NCBI GenBank assembly: GCA_963978905.1
Contig: OZ022258.1
Coordinates: 54,792,591 to 54,856,590 of the forward strand
DNA length: 64,000 nt
Origin: Trichostrongylus colubriformis
Lineage: Eukaryota > Nematoda > Chromadorea > Rhabditida > Trichostrongylidae
Direction of reading: 5' to 3'
The notes below the pieces were generated by a model. That model did not search any database. It was not told the DNA's origin and was given only the letters and a program-made list of their open reading frames with translations. Positions 37,985-54,800 of the stretch are shown piece by piece. The translations under genes were made by a program, and so were the position numbers. How positions within the stretch are numbered: position 1 is the stretch's first letter; each line of letters starts with the position of its first letter.

Positions 37985-38417
37985 AAGGCTGAGGTTATAC
38001 CGTGCGGACCGTCCGGATCGTCCGGACCGGTCGGACCGGTCGGACCGGCCGGTCCGCACGGTCCATACGATAGAATTATCGCAAAGTTGCAGACCACGAC
38101 GCACGCTACAGTAATTGCGCGCGCACTGCCCAGTTTCGAATATTCGGTGCATCTCTGTATTGTGCATCAATTTTTTCTCGTTTCATTTGTGATTGCGTGT
38201 TCGTGTAACATGTTTATTTATTTGTTGTTTCACATAACGTGTTTTCGTTTCCGAAGTTGTTTCCGAAGATTCAAAGGCTGAGTAATGCGCGCGCAACTAC
38301 TGTAGCGTGCCTCGTGGTCTGCAATTTTGCGATAATTCTATCGTGTGGACCGTGCGAACCGTCCGGACCGGCCGGTCCCACCGGTCCGGACGGTCCGCAC
38401 GGTATAACCTCAGCCTA
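37985..38417. mobile_element. 433-bp GC-rich palindromic MITE
   Basis: Left arm 37985-38125 and right arm 38285-38417 are close complements. Both start (from outside) with AGGCTGAGGTTATACCGTGC, then a run of GGTCCGGACCGG-type words, then GATAGAATTATCGCAAA and the ACTGTAGCGTGC region. The central 160 bp is ordinary AT-rich sequence. Short CGGTCGGAC tandem units sit in the left arm. The ORFs here, with Gly-Pro repeats, are artefacts of the palindrome. Confidence 0.82.
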
Positions 38418-38482
38418 ATAGTATTGAAGGAGAGCTAAAATGGCAAGATAATACAGCATTTGTTTGATGTACGACATACGTG

Positions 38483-38642
38483 TAAGGCCGCAGCCAGACT
38501 TCGCGATTTTGCAGCATTGCGGCTCCGCACGCGAGGTTGCGGCATTGCACCATCTAAACATCGTAGTACAGCGTGAGAATGTGCGACGCCGCAAAATCAC
38601 AATCGCAAAACTGCAAAAACGCAAAATCTGACAGCGGCCTAA
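38483..38642. mobile_element. GCG-rich MITE family A, copy 3
   Basis: The cleanest member of the family: TAAGGCCGC...GCGGCCTAA terminal repeats, about 160 bp, with complementary GCGATTTTGC and GCAAAATCAC arms. A TA or TAA target duplication is likely but not certain. Confidence 0.75.
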
Positions 38643-39182
38643 GATCAGCATATGTGTATAGGTAGGCTTTGTGTCGCTCACTTCGACGATGGATCACACT
38701 GGTGAGAGAGAGTTGAAAGAAGAGTGTCGATGATTCAGAAGGTTCTTGACAGTAAAATATACTTGATACTTAGGTTTTCGAAAGACCACAAAACGCAACC
38801 ATTTGGATTACGGAATTCGTGAACCATCGCTGAAGACAGATTGCAAAACTGCCACCGGATAGAAGAAAAAAAAACGGATTTTCATCTGCACATTACTTTT
38901 TACAAAACAAGAAAAGTTCCATCACCCGAAAACAATCGGAGGTAGTCGTACACAAAACCGTGGCTCTTTGTTTTGATTGAGAGTCACGTGGGATTTGTAT
39001 TGTAGTGCAAAAAGAACTGTGTGGCTATTTAGGATAGCCAGGAAATGACTGGTGCATCGTTGCAATTATTAACCCAACAGCTGTTATAAAAGATAGGCGT
39101 AAAACCGTAAGCAAAAAACACTATAACAGGTCCACAGGCCCTGAGACTTGATGAGACGGTACGAAAACGCCCAAAGCGATGA

Positions 39183-44092
<4,910 letters not shown>

Positions 44093-46370
44093 CCCTAAAC
44101 AACTGCATTGCATAGTACATACAACTAAAAAACCGAAAAACAAACACACGTCATGACAGAATCTTAAAATTCTAATTCAACAGACAGTAATGAAAGCATG
44201 CACGTGGGAAAATCATTAACAAATGGGTGACAATGGAGTTGGGGAGGGGCACTCCACTGAGCTCGGCGTCCGGCGCCGTTTCTGCCTAAGTTTTTAGCCT
44301 AAGCCTTGGGTTTAGGCTTAAAACTTAGTTTATAGGGAAGCCCCTATTCCCCTGTGATAAGGCTCAGGTAAGAATATACACTCGAATAAACAAACATGAC
44401 TGCAGAACGGTTTCGAGAGAGGAGGGGCAGCGACAATGAGTGCCCCCCCCAAACTACAGTAGCACCAAAAATGCTAGAGTAGATGTGAAACGACACTGTT
44501 GTTCTCTCCAGTAAACAACGCCTATGCTCAACAAAACTATTTATTTGAAAAATAAAGGGCTTATCTCGAAAGAGCAGAAAAATAATCATGGAGCAAATCT
44601 AACGCGAAAAGTTATTAATTGTGAAAGAAAAATAAGAAATTCGCCAGTGCTGCGTTGCTAGGCAACAGTAGAGCTTCAGAGTCATGAGCGAAAAGTTGTA
44701 AAAACATAAGGACTGAGAAAGCCATCGGAAAAAGTTACAAACAGATCATCGAAACAATGGCGGAAGTAAAAGTGTGATGCTCACAAAGTAATAGACTCCC
44801 GACACAAGAGCTGAGTGATGACGCACCAGTCAAAGAACGTCGCGAACAGTACTAATCAAAGACAAGTGTATCCCAGATTTCCACAAAAATCCCTTTACAT
44901 CTAGTGCGGTAGCGCGTTCCTTAAATAAACATGTGACGTGACTTGTAGGTGGTTCCTGTAATCACGGCATAAACAGGTGACTGGACGGCAAAGACGGGCA
45001 GTAGCCTCGGGCACGGTGACCTCCATGGAATTTCTGCGTACCTATTGTGGATTTCAGGTTAATGGTCAAGTCGGCCAGTTTTACCGGCATATTTGAATCG
45101 GGTGTAGGTTGGGACACAGTTTGACCTTGTGAGAGCCTGTGGCCTTTGCCATGTAACATGAATTACTCAGACAGTTCATATGAATCTTATTCTACTTGAA
45201 AGTTTGTTCCGTTGTTGTCCTAGAGAAAACAGTTATGGAGAACGAGTTCAAGGATGTGCATGGTCAGCGCGTGACCCAGTGGCCCTACTGACCGTGTGTC
45301 CCAACCGTCACTCTACTTGGAACCTCAATTTATAACTCGCTGGTGTTCACCTGGTCAGCAAGCAAATGCCCAAAGTTTATTAATGGATAGGCTGAATCCA
45401 CCCCGTAGAGGTGTAAATAAAAGACTATGTCAATGTCGGACCAAGGGGAGAGAGGGAGAAACGCTGCTAGCCGTCACGCCTTGGGAGATTGCTGACGATG
45501 CTGCCGGCACGGCAATTTGTGTCTCTCAACCAGCTACATCGACCCCCAGCCCTTTCTCCTTTTCCATCTTCGCCGTGCAGGAGTGTGGTACGAGGCGTCT
45601 CGCACCAGTTTTGCAAGTACAACAGTCTAGTTTCATCCAGAATGAAAATCGCTAATCTGTGAGTCTGTTGTTGGAGAAATATGTATGTGCTATGCTATAC
45701 TCTACATCAAGTGGATCTTCTGAACATATTTTGAGCAGAATTGCGTTCATACTTGACACCGCTTGTCCTCGTGGTTGCTTCTGTACTCTGCTGCGGTGCA
45801 TGCGACATGTGGCGTGATTAATCGCGTTTCGTCGATAATGATGCCATCCTTGATAGTGATGCGATCCGAGGCTGAGGTTTTGTCTTGCGAATCTGCGATC
45901 GGCAGCAGAATATGCACGATTGCATATTCCAGAACAGTAGGTGTCGTCTTGCGCACTCCCACTTGAACTTGCTACTTTTCCTTCGAAACATTGGTCTGCT
46001 GGGCTGGGGTTGCACCTCGCAAGAATCGCAAGTGGGATCTGCGCGGTCCCACTGTCCCACTTGATACTGCTATTTCCCTCCACAACGCTGGTCTCTTACC
46101 AGACAGGCCTCAGCATGGAAAGTCCGTCTTCATACTCTGCGGTGCCGGGGGTAGAGCGTGACTGCGCAGTCTCAGTGTCTCCGCCACCGCGGTAAGTATC
46201 TGTGAGACAAGCAATAGGTCTTGCAAGAAAATGATCTCGCATCACTTTCCTTTCTTCCCCTCCATCAACGTCGATCATTTGCCTCCTTCCCACGCCCATA
46301 GCTCTTGTACCCTTTTATATACATAATGCACAATAAAATATCTTTTTACTCTACTCAGACCACAATCAAT
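44093..46370. other. intergenic between PAP and unknown gene
   Basis: This spacer separates divergent genes. It includes GCCTAA/TTAGGC words near 44285-44333, a C8 tract near 44442, and a diffuse inverted repeat centred near 45200 (GGTTGGGACACAG against GTGTGTCCCAACC). At 45740-46200 both strands look coding-like: minus strand contains ITIKDGIIIDETRLITPHVA, while the plus strand has an ATG exon candidate at 46114-46191. Neither could be chained confidently. Confidence 0.4.
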
Positions 46371-49300
46371 ATGGATGGCATTGCTGTTTTTCGAAAAATG
46401 AATGGAAGCGAGGTTCAGTTCTACATTATTTTTTCAAAAACGCACAAAGAGGCCTTCCGATGCGACGGTGGTTTGGAGCTTCCCATCGGTGTCTGGATGA
46501 GGTCAGTATCTATGACGTGCTGATTGCTTACAGCTCAATCCCAGTGAGTATTTAGATTGCAGTATACAGGAGAAAATTGTTCCGGGGGATACTTGAACAG
46601 TCGTCATCTGCAGGTGATCAAGAATATCGCCGCTCCTCGATATACACACGCACGACTTGTCAGGAGATCCGCTGGAACTGGGCAATTGACAGATCATGTA
46701 GTCATTGTAAGACTCGCATGTTTTTTCTATGTTTGTTTTTGCTGAACCGGACTGAACAAGATGCTATAGAGCGCTTCATTTATGGATTATTTTTAAGCTC
46801 ACTCTCCTTGCTTTCGTCGAGTTTTCTCGTACCGGTGAACTGAGCCTCATTTCTGACGATGTAGGTTATATAATGGTTGACCAGGACGAGACTGTACAAG
46901 AATCTCTACACTCTTGCCTCGAAAAAGGAGCCATTGTTGAGGTCCCGTTATTATCCTTTTACATTAAGAGCGGTATTATGCCGATGTGAAGAGGAATGCG
47001 TATGCATCATGTATTATTGCACTGCTTCTCGCATACTTGATAACATTGCTACATGGTAAATAGTTTCACCAATACCAGAGTTTCTTCTATATTTGGCCAA
47101 ATTCAAATCTACGTTGGTCGAAAACTAAAACTCTTGAGGTGGTGCAATATTGCAAGCTACATACACAGTGCCCACCTTTTCCGAATTGACTCTTTCAACA
47201 GTTTCAACGAGTTTAGGACTCGTAGCCTTGAGCTGCGTGGGTGTTCTAATTCCGACGGGGATATGTTCTTTTAAAAATCGCATGAGCGGCTGTTGCATGA
47301 CAGAATTCATTTTTTCTAAGTTGCAAAGACCCTTGTCTCTCGCTGCTGCAGTCAAAGGGTGGACCAGATGGCTGAAATAGCAGCTCTGTAGCCACATGTT
47401 TGTGCCGAATTACGCGTGTATCTCAGCTCCATTTCCCAGTGCACTTCGTTGTAACTTTTTATATATTGTGCATGTGTCCGACCGAATTACACTACTACCA
47501 TTTCAGGTGGAATTCGTGAATGGCTCCTGGTGGTTAAGGAACGTTCTTGGCGAATGGCATGAAGGCATTGATTTATCAAATGTTATTTCTTTCAGCCTAA
47601 ACGACTCGTATGTTTTCCTTATTTAATAACTGTGCATGTTTTCAGCCTGATCTGCGGTGTAGAAGGAACGGATTTAATTTGACAGAGGATCAGTCTCGTT
47701 CGGAAAAAATCCGCCTGAAGGAGATTGCACGCCCTTTTTCAAGCCCACCTGGGAGTTCCAGTTCACAATTCGAAGACTATTTGCAAGAGAATCTGAGGAA
47801 ATGTCGCAGCGGTGAAGAGTCTTTCCCGAATATGGGTCATAAGCCAGTGAGTCATAGGCACATCATAAGACAAACCTGGTTTTCAGTTTAGTTTTAGATT
47901 AGTTATTTTCATAGGATTTTCGCATGCAACGCAAGGAGGTCGTACATAGCAGTGTTAAGTGGCGTGATGTAGGGATAATGAGTCATCCAAAAGCATTTGA
48001 AACCGTTGCGGAAAAATACAGAAACCTAGAGTAGTTTTCATCACTGCTAATCGTTTCAGGCAGAGCAGAGTTGGATTGCTGAGCGAGAACGGCCTATGGA
48101 TGATGGAAATTTTGCAACCGCTGCTCACGTGGAAAGCGACGCAATAGGAGAACGTATGGAAAGGCTTTCCATGTCTTCAAATGTCTTGAGGTATGCCATT
48201 TGAATTCTTTCATGATATATACGTATCAAGGTACCTCATGTGAATATGACATGAAGAGAGCATTATGACGATGGAGACAAATGGGGAGCCCTAGGCCAAG
48301 TTACTACTCGAAATATTCGACAGCCGTTAGCGTTCAAGAGCTATGTACTAGTCTGTCATCAAACGGTAGCACACTTTACAGTGACTAGCGTGGTCAAAGG
48401 AACAGGAGGGTGGCTTAGAGAGTTGGAACGTTATGCTCGCTGAGCCCCGATGTCTCATATCATGCGTTCATTCAGGCGAAGGCACACATCATATGAGACA
48501 ATCCATTCTGAAAACTTCACGAATCCTGCGGTAGTTTTCGATTTGAATTTGAGATTCTTTGGCTTTATTTGGTGAATTGATTACAGAAAATGCTTTCGTC
48601 TGACCTTCTTGGCCGTTGCACTGAGTTCCGGGAAATGACATTGGAAAATTGTCCCATTGGATGTTCGGAGCGGAACGACAATGTTGTGCCAAGGTGGATT
48701 CCTCCTGCGCTTCCACCCAGCTATGAAGCAATGGTTGATGTGAAAACCGAAAGACCAATGGGAATTGTGAGTGGTTATGGGCCATGCCCATTTCTGGTAA
48801 TCGGAATGAATAATATTTTTTCTGAGTGATTGTAGCTGAGAAATTATTCATGGTTTATTTTTATTCGATTCAAGTGGGTGGTTTATAGAAATCTTCACCT
48901 GCATGGTGCTGCATAGTGAAAATCAGAGAGGACCATATAATATGTTTTGCTCCTATCCCAGGCATTCACAAGATTCTTGTTACCGGTGATCTTGTCAGGC
49001 AAGTATTTTTATTAATCTTGAATTTCTTTGGAATGTCTTTGTTGTATACTTACGAATAACAAACACGGAAAAAGTACCACAGTATTTTCGAAACACGATT
49101 TACAAAAAAAAACTTCGCGGTTTTCCAGAGATTCTCTATGCATCACTGGTGGAATGAAATTCCTTGAGCTAGGACAATGGATAAACATTGAATGTGAGCC
49201 GCGTTCTCATAGGATTTACGACGACATCCGACCACCTCATTTTTCGCACATTGCAACCAAAATTTGCACAGTTCCGCAGCGTCACCCTCCACTTGAGCCG

Positions 49301-49890
49301 TGGAATCAGCGTATTGTTTATAACACGCTCCAGGTGAGAGCTGTTTTTGTTTGTGAAGTGTTTTCCAAAAAATGTGAAATCACGTTATGGTGTGAATGCG
49401 AAGGCTGTTACAACTTTCGGAAATGATAGCTTTAGATTTTCCTTCGCTGTGATCTGAGTATCCCAGGAAATGTGAAGCGCGTTCAAGTTAGCAGTGATAA
49501 ATACTTCCTACTGAACTGCATGCATAAAATACCGGTGAGGCTTTGTGGTCATGGATTTTTTCTTAAACGGCAGTCGTGAACACAATCTTGAGCTAGATGA
49601 TGGCACCAGCTAGGCGACTGGAAGGGATTGTTGACACAAAACTGACAGCGAATCAACAAATAGGGTAAGCTCATCCTCTTGCTAAACCTTTTCTAAAAAT
49701 TCTTTTTAGCATGTGGGCGACGCGGAAGAAGCGTATTGGAGATTGTGATATGTTCCTCATAGATTCCGAAGACATTGTTGAGGTATTCAGTAGCTGCACC
49801 TGAGTGATTTACGCGGTGTCTATAACGACCTATGAGGTTCCTATTCTACTTTTCCAGATCGACGATGAGCCCATCAACAAATGCGTGTAA
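46371..49890 (+). CDS. unrecognised 570-residue protein, 15 exons
   Basis: I do not recognise this protein. Exons are 46371-46505, 46563-46706, 46822-46941, 47507-47611, 47646-47846, 47915-47968, 48060-48190, 48476-48530, 48587-48766, 48889-48998, 49129-49333, 49436-49534, 49597-49664, 49710-49782 and 49858-49890. All phases agree and the total, 1713 nt, is open from ATG to TAA. No signal peptide or membrane span is visible. The N-terminus starts MDGIAVFRKMNGSEVQFYII. Tryptophan- and acid-rich segments (VNGSWWLRNVLGEWHEG) follow, then a polar, Ser-rich linker, a proline segment (PRWIPPALPPSYEAM), and a C-terminal half of strand-like stretches (CCIVKIREDHIICFAPIPG, KFLELGQWINIECEP, GNVKRVQVSSDKYFLLNC). 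That half could be a small beta fold such as an OB or tudor-like domain, but this is a guess. Intron 10 uses a GC donor. A TTTTTACTCTACTCAG acceptor sits 12 nt before the ATG. Confidence 0.8.
47125..47397 (-). other. 90-codon ORF inside an intron, uncertain
   Basis: A minus-strand frame lying within intron 3 of the plus-strand gene. Its C-terminal part (MQQPLMRFLKEHIPVGIRTP, then KATSPKLVETVERVNSEKVG) has protein-like composition and contrasts with the flanking AT-rich sequence. No start context, splice sites or family identified. It could be a retro-inserted gene fragment or chance. Confidence 0.3.
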
Positions 49891-51806
49891 AAATGGCTTT
49901 CTTGTTATTGCTCACTGTATATAAGTCAGACTAGCGAAAATTGTTTTTTTTTTTCACCTTATTGATGTTTGATGTTATGTTACGCTGTTTTATCAGAAGT
50001 CACTAACTGCTTCGTTTTTTTTTCTTGAATACCTAGTGTCAATAACATCTTCTCAGCATTGTACAGTCGAAATCTTATTTAAAGAAATAGAGGAACGTCT
50101 CGAAATTCAGCTGTATTATTCATACTAGGTGGTAATAAGAATAATCTAAGGATGAGCATAATATTTATTTTTGTATAAGTGAAAGTGCACTGCAGTCAAG
50201 CGATGACACGATTTTTATATTCTGAAATAACGAAGCAGCTTTGGAAGCATCCGTGAATTTCATCAGCTAGCTCGAAACAAAAAATGAAAAAGAACCAAAG
50301 CTGTCCAAAGCCGACAGTCTTCTTTATCTATAACTCTTCTACTTCAGGTTCCACTATGAAAAAATTGGTGCTATCGCAATGAAGGGAGGAGGGGGAGGGG
50401 GAGGGGTGTATATCACTAGGACAAAACCGTCGCGTGGCCGTGTTCGGCACGCGACGATATGGTGCGAGCTATGCGCGCCGCATTAGTTGGGTCCTGAAGC
50501 GATTACGCATAGAATGAGGCGTAGAGCAGTGTCATCGCTTCAAGACCCATCCAATATGGCGCGCATAGCTCGCACCATCCCGTCGCGTGCAGAACACGGC
50601 CACGCGACGGTTTTGTCCTAGTGATATACACCCGGAGGGGGAGGACTACATTTAACTAAGAGTTATTCATCTGAGCATCTCTGTGGGATACCTGAAGGGT
50701 CAATCTGCTCATGCAACCACATATTTTTTCTTCAGCTTTATTGGAGCGAGAAAAGACAATTCTTCTATACCAGGCCTGGTAAGACTAACTGACATGCTTT
50801 CCTTTATTGCGAAAGCACCAAACAAAAAAGTCTTACACTCCACAACAGGACGTATGACTCCCTTTTTCTTAAATATATAATAAAACACGTCTGGGCAGGG
50901 TAATACCATTGCGAACAGTAGCAGCAATCAATCAGAATTATACGGAACAGGCATTTTCTGCACAAATCATACCCTGTTAACTAATATATTGGCTATCAGC
51001 TAATGCCAAATTTCACTCGTACTCATTTTCACATTCAAAACGAACCGATAAACTACATAACCACAACGGTTGAGCAGCATCTTCGCGATTAGATAAAGAT
51101 GTTGCATGGCCTCTCAGTATTGAATGAAATGCATTTAATCAAGTGTAATTGTAGGAATAACCCTGACAAGAGGTTTACACGTGCACTTCGAATGACTGCG
51201 GCAGAAAAGATTATAACAAATAACAGGTTCCTAAACAATTTTCCTGGATGAATGTATGTATATGCAGATGCGAAATGAAATGCACATATCAACGGAAATA
51301 AAACTTACGTGTTCACCGTTACGTTTATGAACGCACAACGGATCAATCCTAAAAATCGATGTTAAAGAAAGGACAGAATGTTGGTGAAGCCATTTACCTT
51401 GATAGATTGGATTGATTACCAAGGCACGGCTCGTCGAGGTCATCTGAAATTGTCAACTGAATTTCTGCTCGATATGAATGAATAAATGTTCTCAGTACAG
51501 AACCAAAAAGATTGTTAAGACGTTGATCTCACTAACGATCTCGATACAAGAGTGTTTAGCCGGTTGACGATAACCCTATAGGGAATGTCTTCGGGCGAAA
51601 ATGGGGGTTTGACAATCACCAGACACTCGATACTATTTATTATCATGATGTCAAGCAAGGGGATTAGCAGGGTAAATGCTCTGTCTCAGATCAGCTCCTG
51701 GTTATCAAGGATGGTGCCTGTATTTACGCACTGTGCATTCACACACGCGTGGTGTGTGTGCATTCAGGCATTATAATTACTAGCGCGTACAGCCAGCTTT
51801 AAATTT
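49891..51806. other. convergent intergenic spacer
   Basis: Lies between the 3' ends of the plus-strand unknown gene and the minus-strand SET gene. Holds the second 230-bp long-TIR MITE. At 51443-51190 on the minus strand, splice-bounded segments (51443-51411 and 51350-51309, then a possible 51220-51190) look like small exons, but two reading frames fit, so no product is proposed. Confidence 0.4.
50404..50633. mobile_element. 230-bp long-TIR MITE (Mutator-like), copy 2
   Basis: Same length and sequence family as 16109-16338, with inverted repeats beginning GGGTGTATATCACTAGGACA. It is flanked by a perfect 10-bp duplication, GGAGGGGGAG, at 50394-50403 and 50634-50643. Insertion was into a purine-rich tract. 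Confidence 0.86.
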
Positions 51807-54800
51807 TCAGCGACGGATAGCAAACTCAAATTCGTTCAAAAAATGTAATTCTCTACCATACTCAGGACGAACGATGCCTTCACTCCGGAGATAATGTTTT
51901 GCTTTGGAATCATATGTTTCCATACGTCGTTCCAAATAAGAGAAATACTCCAAAGACTTCCGCGTCATCTATAATAGCGTTCTTCAGGGAGCAAAATTAA
52001 GTTGTGTGCATTCATGTCATGAACTAACAACTTCGAAAAATCTCATGAAAACATATCGTTCTGCAAGGTCAGGCGTACTGATACGCACTCTTCAGAGATG
52101 TTATCAACGCTGTTACAATTGCATTCCAACAGCGAACACCAATTATTTCTACACCCATTCTACCCCCTCATTGATGTTTTTACACCTATCAGTGTGTAGT
52201 AATGAAAGGGAACTTCTTCATTTGGTTAAACAGTATGTAGATGTACGAACTGATTTGTAACAAAATACCTCCTCTCGTGTAGGATAAGCGGAGCGCCAAC
52301 GAGCAGCTACACTGTCACACCACATTGTTCCGCATTCACACTTGAATCCTGCTCTGTTTAGATAATTACTCCCATAGTCGAAGAATAGCTAAACAGGTTT
52401 GGTTGCAAAATGAAGAAATACATAGCCTGGTTTAGAAGATTGCTGAAATTCACATACCTCCGCTCCTGCGAGGATAGGTTGTGCTGCAAACAGAATCGCA
52501 CGAGAGCGATGAAGACGCAAATCATTTTCAGCGTATCTATGATGAAGCAGAAGACTTTGATCTTTTTTAATATATTGTTCAATAGTTGATGTAGAACAGA
52601 ATTCACATTATTAACACATAATGTGAGTACAGTCCATTTCGAAGCGCCTAACAGGACGTGGCCTACGGACTTGGGTGAGGGTGTATCAAACTCTCTCGCT
52701 CCACCACGCACTCTTGCTATCGCCACTCACCCAAGTCCGTAGGCCACGCCCCGTCAGGCGCTCCGAAATAGTGTACAAATTAGAATTTCATTCTCTTCTA
52801 CATTCTCTTGGGATCCTAGCCCTGCCAAAAGAGTGTTCATCTCTTCCTACACAGAAACCGTTTTAGAGTTCAGGTTTGAAAAATTTGGTAAAATGCTATT
52901 TGCGATCCCGAGAATACAAAATTATTGAGGCTATTCAATTCCTTTTCTCAATCTGCTGTTTATTACGTTTACAGATGACGCAGGAGCTGAGGATTTCCGC
53001 TCCGCCCTCTCGCGGTCTATGGAAAAAGCGAACAGAGTTTACAATACCCAATCGAAAGTACTTGTGGTACATTCTAATGCGATTAACTTGCAGCTTCTCT
53101 TATCGCCTGAGATCTGATATCCAATGCTGAGACACACCTCAACATAATTAGGTTCGGGAAACATCCATGAGAAATGAAGCGCGCAACATTACCCTTCTTC
53201 GTTGGATCGATATAGGCGATATCGTTTAACACGCTGAACGCTTCACTCTGTAAAAAAGGAGTTCTAGTGCAGCTACTACGACGAAAAAAGGGTGACTGAA
53301 AAAATCATGGCAACCTTCATATGGTTCGCTGATGCAAGCTTCTCATAGATTTCTGTGTCTTCGGATGAGTGTAAGCAAAATGAGTAGTCCAGTGATTCAG
53401 CCCCTCTTCCGCTCAGTACGTTACACTAAAATATGTGCAAAGATGATATTTTGAAGAGTATCCGAAAAATACACTTAAAAACCTACCCCAACAACTTCTC
53501 CACAGAACTCAACAACAGCACAGCCTATAAAACGTCACTAACACTTCAAATACATGCTTCAGATCCTTTTTGTTCAATGAAGCCACAGCTATGACCATGA
53601 CACATCCTTTAGAGTTTTGCAGCTACTTGTTTCGCTTACATAACAATTGATGGGCTGACCCTTAGCCTGACATTATTATAATTTCAGCTCCTTTGTTCCT
53701 CAAAGACATTGGAAGGGGTAGAGTTGGCAGATTGTGCATTATGAAAGTGGGGGTGCTCATCAGTGCAATGGTAGAGAAAGAACGAAATAAAAACACGAAA
53801 AGCCGACAAAAAGAAACCGAGCCTTTTCTCCCTCGTGCCGACTTCGTCAGTAGCCGGTAGGTAGATCGACGACGGGCGTGGGCTCAATCCGCAAATTTGC
53901 CTAGCCCTCCCGAAGAGAGAACGGTAGCACGACTACCAGACTGGGTCTCCCAGAGAGCGGGATCGTAATGAGACTACGAGCCGCGAGTTTTTTTTCAAAC
54001 CAGTGGAATGTTTGGTTTCAGAGAACATGTCTTCCCATTTCTCACTTTCTCTTTACCTCATGCGGCGCCTTGTAAGGCACACCCGGATTTTGCAGACAAC
54101 TCGACGTACCATTCTGAGGCAGTGGTTGATTGGCTGGTCATTGGGGTTGCCACCTTAGTGCCCCTCGCTGCATCACCTTCGCTCGAACCCAATGTGGCCA
54201 CGTCCACATGGGCTCATTATTGCCCACAGATGTTACAAGGGTGTGGTCAGGAGGGTTCCGAGAGGTGTAGCGCGGCCATGGTGCACCGTGGCAGCTCAGG
54301 GAGGGTGCAGTCTGAATTGTTGTCCTAGGATCAGTTGCCCCATCAAGGTAAGTCAACTGACAATCGCAAGAGATATTGCGACTGCAATCTACATTCAAAG
54401 CAGCGTCTTTGAGGATATATGATGGCCGGTGGTGGGAAGATGTTAATGGCATCTTTACCTGTTACCTATCTGAGATCACGCTCTCGAATAAAGGGCCCGA
54501 ATCTCATATCTCTGGTTCTGAGATGTGATACCTGCGCACTCACTCGAAGAAGTGACATAATGATTCGACTGTGCCCCTGAGCTAATAATAGGCATGACTT
54601 CAAGAAGATAATTTTCAAAGAGTTGCGAGAAATAATTGTCATTGACCTGACAAAATAATAGCGCGTGGTTCCATCACTAAATCACTGAAGCTTATTCTAC
54701 AAATAATTTTGACGATAAAGAGGCAGCGACATACCATTCTTAAAGTGTGTCACTAAATTTCAACGTTTCGAAATGCTCCTCACTGTAATTAGGTCTCACC

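Noticed and set aside
37850..38281. 143-codon plus-strand ORF and Gly-Pro-rich minus-strand ORFs
   Set aside because: They translate the GC-rich palindrome; the apparent collagen-like repeats come from GGTCCGGACC words.
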